Shown piece after piece: positions 7,631-12,017 of a stretch of 12,017 nt of DNA (the stretch's first letter is position 1; each line of letters starts with the position of its first letter). The stretch covers positions 1-12,017 of the forward strand of contig PKSW01000056.1 of the NCBI GenBank assembly GCA_002869465.1, given 5' to 3'. The notes under the pieces were generated by a model, which was given only the letters and a program-made list of their open reading frames with translations, searched no databases and was not told the origin of the DNA. Both the position numbers and the translations under genes were made by a program. The DNA is from Marinilabiliales bacterium. Its GTDB lineage: Bacteria; Bacteroidota; Bacteroidia; Bacteroidales; F082.

Positions 7631-7664
7631 ACACAAATATACACATAGTATACACCCGATGCAA
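7628..7664 (-). promoter_or_regulatory. lexA operon promoter with overlapping repressor-like repeats
   Basis: On the minus strand a TTG (7662-7664), a 20-bp spacer and TATATTTG (7634-7641) exactly fit the Bacteroidota promoter pattern TTG / TAnnTTTG. Only 3 nt separate the -7 box from the lexA ATG, so transcription should begin at or very near the start codon. Three copies of GTGTAT (minus strand; at 7650-7655, 7639-7644 and 7629-7634) are spaced 11 and 10 bp and cover the spacer, the -7 box and the start codon. Within them is an inverted repeat TATAC-5 nt-GTATA (7638-7652). Autorepression by LexA is inferred from this position. Confidence 0.72.
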
Positions 7665-7687
7665 GCACTATTTTAGTTATTTATCAA

Positions 7688-7743
7688 CCTGGATAGAAAA
7701 ACTCTTGTAATAAATTGATAATCTGATAATAACAATATCCAGG
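7688..7743. repeat. 8-bp inverted repeat CCTGGATA / TATCCAGG with 40-nt interior
   Basis: CCTGGATA at 7688-7695 is the exact reverse complement of TATCCAGG at 7736-7743. The 40-nt interior carries a direct repeat TGATAAT-C-TGATAAT (7716-7730). It lies just past the stop of the carboxymuconolactone-decarboxylase-family gene and upstream of the lexA promoter. It might form a long-looped 3' structure on the upstream transcript, but no U-run follows, so a factor-independent terminator is not supported. A binding site for an unidentified protein is an alternative. Confidence 0.35.
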
Positions 7744-7749
7744 GCTGTA

Positions 7750-8061
7750 TTATTCCAGGATGTCGTTTACCCAACTCAGACCGGCCATCACAGCAGGAAA
7801 TCCCAATGTATTTGTCAGGATCAGCACACAATGCCTGATCTCTTCTTTTGAAGCACCAAGCTTTAGAGCCCTTTTTGTATGGCTGTGGGTGGCTCCTTCT
7901 GATTTACTGGCAATGGAAGCCGCGAGTTGAATGAGTTGGGCGGTCTTTTCATCAATGGGTCCGGCGTCTTTTGCCGTGAGCCCTAATTTTTCAACAGCTT
8001 CCAAATATTCAGGATGGTATTTCTTTACCATCTCGTAATGACTAGCGATTTTGTGGTTCAT
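7750..8061 (-). CDS. Carboxymuconolactone decarboxylase (AhpD-like) family protein, no CxxC
   Basis: Small all-helical cytoplasmic protein of 103 aa in the CMD/AhpD superfamily. The core motif is SEGATHSHTKRALKLGASKEEI (residues 54-75), followed by ILTNTLGFPAVMAGLSWV. Redox-active AhpD-like members have a CxxC just before the conserved His. Here that position reads EGATHSH and the only cysteine is C78, so AhpD-type disulfide peroxidase-reductase chemistry is unlikely. Homologues of this shape are widespread and uncharacterised, so no reaction can be assigned. The ATG at 8059-8061 is 10 bp downstream of the stop of the large PNGase F-related gene on the same strand, so the two may share a transcript, although a functional link is not obvious. 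The stop is 119 bp upstream of the lexA start. Confidence 0.85.
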   Translation of the reverse strand: MNHKIASHYEMVKKYHPEYLEAVEKLGLTAKDAGPIDEKTAQLIQLAASIASKSEGATHSHTKRALKLGASKEEIRHCVLILTNTLGFPAVMAGLSWVNDILE

Positions 8062-8071
8062 GATAAAATGT

Positions 8072-11000
8072 TTAACGCTTAATTATTTTTTCTGTTTTTG
8101 AACGGTCACCGCAGTTGAATTGTAAAAAGTAAATGCCTGATGGTAAGTGGCTCATATCAATTTCGGTGTTAAAATCTTCACCAATAGCAGACCATTCTTT
8201 TTCCATCACTGTAGATGATAATGAGTTTAAAAGACTCATTGAGGCTTTTGTATTTCCCGGTCCTTTCACGCTCAAGTTGATTTTATCAGTAGTTGGATTG
8301 GGGTAAATACTTATGTTAAATGTATTGCTGACCTCATCAATTCTAGTAATATTACCGATACCGAATTCAAATTCGGCAAATCCGCCAAAATCGGGATCAA
8401 ACGTATAAAGTGTTGCTCCATCAGAATCTTTTATCCTGAAATAACCGGTTCCCTGGTTGGGTTGGTGCCAGAAATCGAGTCCATTATCTCCTGAATCATC
8501 GATACGTAATTTGTAACAGCCGGGGAACAGGTAAAACTCATCATTATAAACGGTATTGTTGTCACAGCCATCTCGCTCAAAATAAATATTTCCTTCTCCA
8601 TCGTACAGGGTGTATGTTGTTTGGTAGCCCACATTGTTTGTTTTAAGCTGAATTGTAATAATATTCCCTTCAGGATATACATGAATATCATCAAAATAGG
8701 CACTGCATGAATTGTTAAAGATGTATTCATCTTCCTGCCCATTTGGATTACTGATGTTGACCGTAAATTTGTCCACGGTTCCCAACCAGAATGTAAGTTC
8801 GGGGATGGGAAGCACAACGGTTTCCTGTTCTAAAAATTCAAGGGATCCTGTCCATTCGTAATTTTCTGTATCGCCGCCTTCCACATAGTATTCGATATCG
8901 AGGCTTGTTAATGCGGTTGACCCGGTATTTTGGATGATGATTTCCGGATAGGTACAAGCCGGATTGAATCGATCCTGACTTGCATCATCTTTATTCGGTT
9001 TTAGAATCCTTACAACTGCTGCATCAAGATTAAAGTTAGGATTACCGTAAGTAACCAAATGCTGCCTGACAATATAATTTGAAGTTCCTGTAGCATAGGT
9101 TACATCATAATCAAAACTATGTGTTTGGCCTGCACTTACATAAGGTGTGATATCATATTCATGAATATCACTGGGGTCTCCAGGGCACCATCCTGCCCTG
9201 TCATACACCCAAGTGCCGCCTTGAGGATAAATTGGGATGGTGGAACATTCTGTCCAGACAACCTGGTCAAATTCGATATCTCCTCCGTCTATATTCATGG
9301 TATGATGCCGCGGTGTAAATTCTCCTTCCTGTCCGTGGCCTGATATGACAGTCATCAATTTAAATGATTCTCCGTCAGGAAGCATTTGAATATCGCGGGT
9401 TTCGAATGCCCTTTCATTTTGAATATCATTATAAGATTTGGAATCTGCTCTCCATATTTGCTTGATGTCAAGAATATCTCTGGGTGGTGTTCCTACTTTA
9501 TAATAAAATTTAATGTCCATATCTTCCTGCCATTCACCTCCCCTTTCGATGGTCATTCTTTTATTACCCTGAAGTATGGGAGCATAATCGGTTACATCAA
9601 AATACCAGGTCTTGCCTTCCATACCCAGGTCAAGATAAATGCCATAGGGGGTTACAAATGACATGATCTCATATTTGGCCGGATATCTCTTGAAATATTG
9701 AAGTTCAGTTGGTTCGATCGAAGCTGTTGCTTCTACCATAGTCGAGTCAATTGCGACACCTTCAGGATCATACGTTACTTCATATACCGCTTCCCAAAAC
9801 TCATTAACAGAAACCGGATTGATACTGTCGTTTAACATGCTACCCCATCTGGGTATAATCTCGTATTCAGTTACTATATTTGGGTAGTTTGCTACTGAGT
9901 CGGTTACGATAACATCTGTGATTGTCAGGTCATAATCACCCTGGGCAAAAGTGATGTTAGGACGTCCTGTGGTTTCTGAAAAACCATGATTGAGGTTATC
10001 ACCACGCTCATACAACCAATACATAAAACCATTTATTTCGCCGGTTTTTCCGTGAGGTGAAGCATCCATTGTTGAATACCCATCACCTTCATCTAATTTA
10101 TAATAAGCAACCAAATTGTTGTAATCAGGATGTGAGTTGTCAACAGATTTATACATCCATTCGTAGATTGTTGTTTCGGAGAGTTCAGCATCCCAAACCC
10201 TTACTTCATCTATTTTTCCAAAATAGGTGCTGGCTCCGGATCCATTGTTTCCAATTACAAAATCCTGAATGTCTATAAGTAATGATTTGTCAGCTCCTGA
10301 AAGCCATAGTTCACCATTGTAATAGAGATTCATTTCACCTGTAATAGCATTTTTTGTCGCAGCCCAGTGGTTCCATCTACCCTCGTATTGATCCGCAGTT
10401 GCAGCAGCATAGATTCTGTCGTAAGTGCCTCCATCGTTACCACAATCCCAATATACGTTGGAGTTACTCCATGGAAGATGCACATTTACAGTCCTGTTAC
10501 CATTGCCATCCACACCATGTAAAAAACTATTGTTAATGGGTTGGATATTTTCGTTTCCGTAACTCCAAAATGAAATGGTAATTTCTTCGGAAATACTTGA
10601 GAAAGGGTCGGTTGGAATTTGGATATAGCCACCAATATTTTCAAGGTGCGTTCCATTGTAAGCATACAAACCCGAAATCATTGTCGTATTATCTCCAATG
10701 ATTTCCAATGCATTACTGGCAATTCTATTGGTAAAGGAGATCTCAATAATAAGGTTGGAAGTTCCATCCCAATTGAACGGCGTGTGAAATTGGATTCTAT
10801 TCGACCCCATAGTAAAAACATAATCATGAAAATAAACTTCAGTAAATCCTTCCAAATCAGGTGATGAAGCAGTAAGTTCCGTTTTTTCCGTGGATTTAAT
10901 CTTTATCATTAGATAACCTGCATCGGCTCCGCCAGTAGCATCTAGTAATATCCCATCGATCTCACCTGAGACTACTCCAGCTACTGAAAGTTCTGCCTGT

Positions 11001-11533
11001 GTAAGTAAATATTGTGATTTTCCAGAATTCTGATCAGCCTGAATAACTTCCGATAGTGCTTCTGTTCCATTTCCAACTTGTGAAAGGGTTTCAGAATTTG
11101 TTTGATCAATTTGAACGTTTTTCTGTAAATACTGGTAGTAATTATAAGTAGGTGTTTCGACATAATTATACACGCTACCCGAAAAATTGGTTATGGTATG
11201 AGAATTTGTAAAACTGATCACTGAATCTACCCTTGAGGAATCATGGATGTAGGTATTACAGGAATAATCCCACTCACCACAACCCAGGTTGGTGTTACCC
11301 GGTACCGAAACCAATCCATCTTTACACCTCATATTATATGCCATGATGATCTTTTCGTAAGTCAGATCCGGATTATCGGGGAAATCAATCATCGTGTCTC
11401 TGCTAAAACCACACCATGGCCAGCCATGTGTTTGGGTATAATTAAAAGTGGGAATTACAAGTGTGTCGCCCGCAGATTGTGCACAGATTGACAGGGAAAT
11501 GCTGACAAGGAAAAGGGTAAAAAGAGTTCTCAT
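8072..11533 (-). CDS. Secreted peptide-N-glycosidase F-related protein with LamG insertion and T9SS sorting domain
   Basis: Exported protein of 1153 aa. A signal peptide (about 1-19, ending SICAQ) precedes a PNGase F-like fold split in two. The first piece (about 55-100) holds CGEWD; D89 matches catalytic Asp60 of Elizabethkingia PNGase F, and C70/C85 could match its neighbouring disulfide. The second piece (about 619-830) resumes with YEIMSFVTPYG and DVTDYAPILQGN, then SGHGQEGEF, where E738 probably matches Glu206, and DRAGWCPGD (778-786). About 510 residues are inserted between them, including a LamG/concanavalin-like domain (about 285-500; MNLYYNGELW, FGKIDEVRVWDAELS). After the glycosidase part come a CARDB-like Ig domain (about 836-945), a beta-sandwich (about 953-1058; GCYKLRIDDSGDNGLDFW) and a type A T9SS sorting domain (1073-1153; SIYPNPTTDKINL, PSGIYFLQF). 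PNGase F cleaves N-glycans from asparagine of glycoproteins. Activity here is plausible but unproven. The protein is probably surface-bound or released. Confidence 0.88.
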   Translation of the reverse strand: MRTLFTLFLVSISLSICAQSAGDTLVIPTFNYTQTHGWPWCGFSRDTMIDFPDNPDLTYEKIIMAYNMRCKDGLVSVPGNTNLGCGEWDYSCNTYIHDSSRVDSVISFTNSHTITNFSGSVYNYVETPTYNYYQYLQKNVQIDQTNSETLSQVGNGTEALSEVIQADQNSGKSQYLLTQAELSVAGVVSGEIDGILLDATGGADAGYLMIKIKSTEKTELTASSPDLEGFTEVYFHDYVFTMGSNRIQFHTPFNWDGTSNLIIEISFTNRIASNALEIIGDNTTMISGLYAYNGTHLENIGGYIQIPTDPFSSISEEITISFWSYGNENIQPINNSFLHGVDGNGNRTVNVHLPWSNSNVYWDCGNDGGTYDRIYAAATADQYEGRWNHWAATKNAITGEMNLYYNGELWLSGADKSLLIDIQDFVIGNNGSGASTYFGKIDEVRVWDAELSETTIYEWMYKSVDNSHPDYNNLVAYYKLDEGDGYSTMDASPHGKTGEINGFMYWLYERGDNLNHGFSETTGRPNITFAQGDYDLTITDVIVTDSVANYPNIVTEYEIIPRWGSMLNDSINPVSVNEFWEAVYEVTYDPEGVAIDSTMVEATASIEPTELQYFKRYPAKYEIMSFVTPYGIYLDLGMEGKTWYFDVTDYAPILQGNKRMTIERGGEWQEDMDIKFYYKVGTPPRDILDIKQIWRADSKSYNDIQNERAFETRDIQMLPDGESFKLMTVISGHGQEGEFTPRHHTMNIDGGDIEFDQVVWTECSTIPIYPQGGTWVYDRAGWCPGDPSDIHEYDITPYVSAGQTHSFDYDVTYATGTSNYIVRQHLVTYGNPNFNLDAAVVRILKPNKDDASQDRFNPACTYPEIIIQNTGSTALTSLDIEYYVEGGDTENYEWTGSLEFLEQETVVLPIPELTFWLGTVDKFTVNISNPNGQEDEYIFNNSCSAYFDDIHVYPEGNIITIQLKTNNVGYQTTYTLYDGEGNIYFERDGCDNNTVYNDEFYLFPGCYKLRIDDSGDNGLDFWHQPNQGTGYFRIKDSDGATLYTFDPDFGGFAEFEFGIGNITRIDEVSNTFNISIYPNPTTDKINLSVKGPGNTKASMSLLNSLSSTVMEKEWSAIGEDFNTEIDMSHLPSGIYFLQFNCGDRSKTEKIIKR

Positions 11534-11584
11534 TGATTTTTATTATTAAAATGCTACTATGTTTTAAGAAAAAATGAATATCTA

Positions 11585-11592
11585 CAAAAATA
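11585..11592 (-). promoter_or_regulatory. Candidate -7 box upstream of the PNGase F-related gene
   Basis: Minus-strand TATTTTTG fits TAnnTTTG and would place the start of transcription about 45-50 nt upstream of the ATG at 11531-11533. No TTG is found at the expected -33 distance, so this is a weak call. The rest of the 160-bp divergent spacer (11534-11693) is AT-rich. I see no clear promoter in it for the plus-strand gene that follows. Confidence 0.35.
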
Positions 11593-11693
11593 CCTAAATG
11601 TCATTGTAATTCATAATGGATATGTGGAATAATACGAATACTAATTTGAATGTAAGGTTTGATAAAGTTTACCGACAATTAAATAAAAAAGAT

Positions 11694-12017
11694 ATGATGA
11701 AAAAACTATTCTCCATTGCGATCATTCTGTTTGTAGGATTGCAACTATGGTCGCAGCAAACGCAAACAGTTATTGTTGAGCATTTTACAAATTCACGCTG
11801 TAGTATCTGTGCAGCAAGAAATCCAGCACTTTACGATTTGCTGGATGATTATCCTGATGTATTACATATTGCTTATCACCCAAGTTCTCCATATTCAACT
11901 TGTATTTTCTCGCTGCACAATCCGGTTGAAAATGATGCAAGAACAAATTATTATGGTATTTATGGCGGTACACCACGCGTGGTTGTTCAGGGCACGGTGA
12001 TTCAACCCCAAAATCCT
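11694..12017 (+). CDS. Exported thioredoxin-fold, Omp28-like protein (3' end outside the window)
   Basis: An open frame starts at ATG 11694 (a second ATG follows at 11697) and runs without a stop to the last base, giving 108 residues. An N-terminal signal peptide (MMKKLFSIAIILFVGLQLWS) is followed by VIVEHFTNSRCSICAARNPAL, a thioredoxin-like start with the redox pair C36-S-I-C39. Further on, HNPVENDARTNYYGIYGGTPRVVVQG contains the T93-P94 cis-proline typical of the fold. This arrangement matches the Omp28-related/thioredoxin-like exported proteins of Bacteroidota, which often continue into Ig-like or T9SS C-terminal domains that cannot be seen here. It is transcribed divergently from the PNGase F-related gene across 160 bp. 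A disulfide-handling or structural role outside the cytoplasm is inferred. The exact subfamily is uncertain because most of the protein is missing. Confidence 0.82.
   Translation, partial: MMKKLFSIAIILFVGLQLWSQQTQTVIVEHFTNSRCSICAARNPALYDLLDDYPDVLHIAYHPSSPYSTCIFSLHNPVENDARTNYYGIYGGTPRVVVQGTVIQPQNP

Noticed and set aside
7631..7636. TTG start for lexA two codons upstream of the ATG
   Set aside because: It falls inside the probable -7 box and adds only Met-Cys; the downstream ATG fits the family N-terminus.
7688..7743. Factor-independent terminator for the CMD transcript
   Set aside because: The 40-nt loop is too long and no U-tract follows the stem.
11773..12000. 75-codon plus-strand open frame at the right edge
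   Set aside because: It is an alternative frame of the truncated Omp28-like gene, whose signal peptide, CxxC and cis-Pro lie in the other frame.

Overview
This window looks like a chromosomal segment from a Bacteroidota genome, most likely class Bacteroidia. The evidence is a secreted protein with a type IX secretion (T9SS) C-terminal sorting domain, a Bacteroidota-type promoter (TTG, 20 bp, TATATTTG), A-rich start regions without Shine-Dalgarno sequences, and gene families typical of the phylum (PNGase F-related, Omp28-like, LexA/Y-polymerase/DnaE cassette). There are no RNA genes, insertion sequences or CRISPR arrays.

Left edge (1-1878, +): the 3' part of tex, an S1-domain RNA-binding/transcription accessory protein. 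It converges with the next gene, leaving only 7 bp between the stop codons.

Centre (1886-7664, all -): a DNA-damage cassette, read right to left. It begins with a LexA-type self-cleaving repressor, followed 7 nt later by a catalytically intact Y-family polymerase (DinB/Pol IV) and 3 nt after that by a DnaE2-type alpha subunit (error-prone replicative-fold polymerase). After an 88-bp array of degenerate heptamer repeats comes an SRAP (YedK/HMCES-like) protein that would crosslink to abasic sites. A strong candidate promoter lies directly against the lexA start codon. It is overlapped by three GTGTAT repeats at helical spacing, which suggests an autoregulated and possibly leaderless SOS operon. 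Both the Y-polymerase (QMNLF) and, unexpectedly, the SRAP protein (QLKLF, in a C-terminal tail) carry beta-clamp-binding pentapeptides. The likely logic is that DNA damage triggers LexA self-cleavage, the two translesion polymerases are made together, and they and the abasic-site shield are recruited to the sliding clamp.

Right part (7750-11533, -): a large secreted peptide-N-glycosidase F-related protein with a LamG-containing insertion of about 500 residues and a T9SS sorting domain, followed 10 bp downstream by a small carboxymuconolactone-decarboxylase-family protein lacking the redox CxxC. At the far right (11694-12017, +) a divergently oriented, truncated gene encodes an exported thioredoxin-fold, Omp28-like protein.
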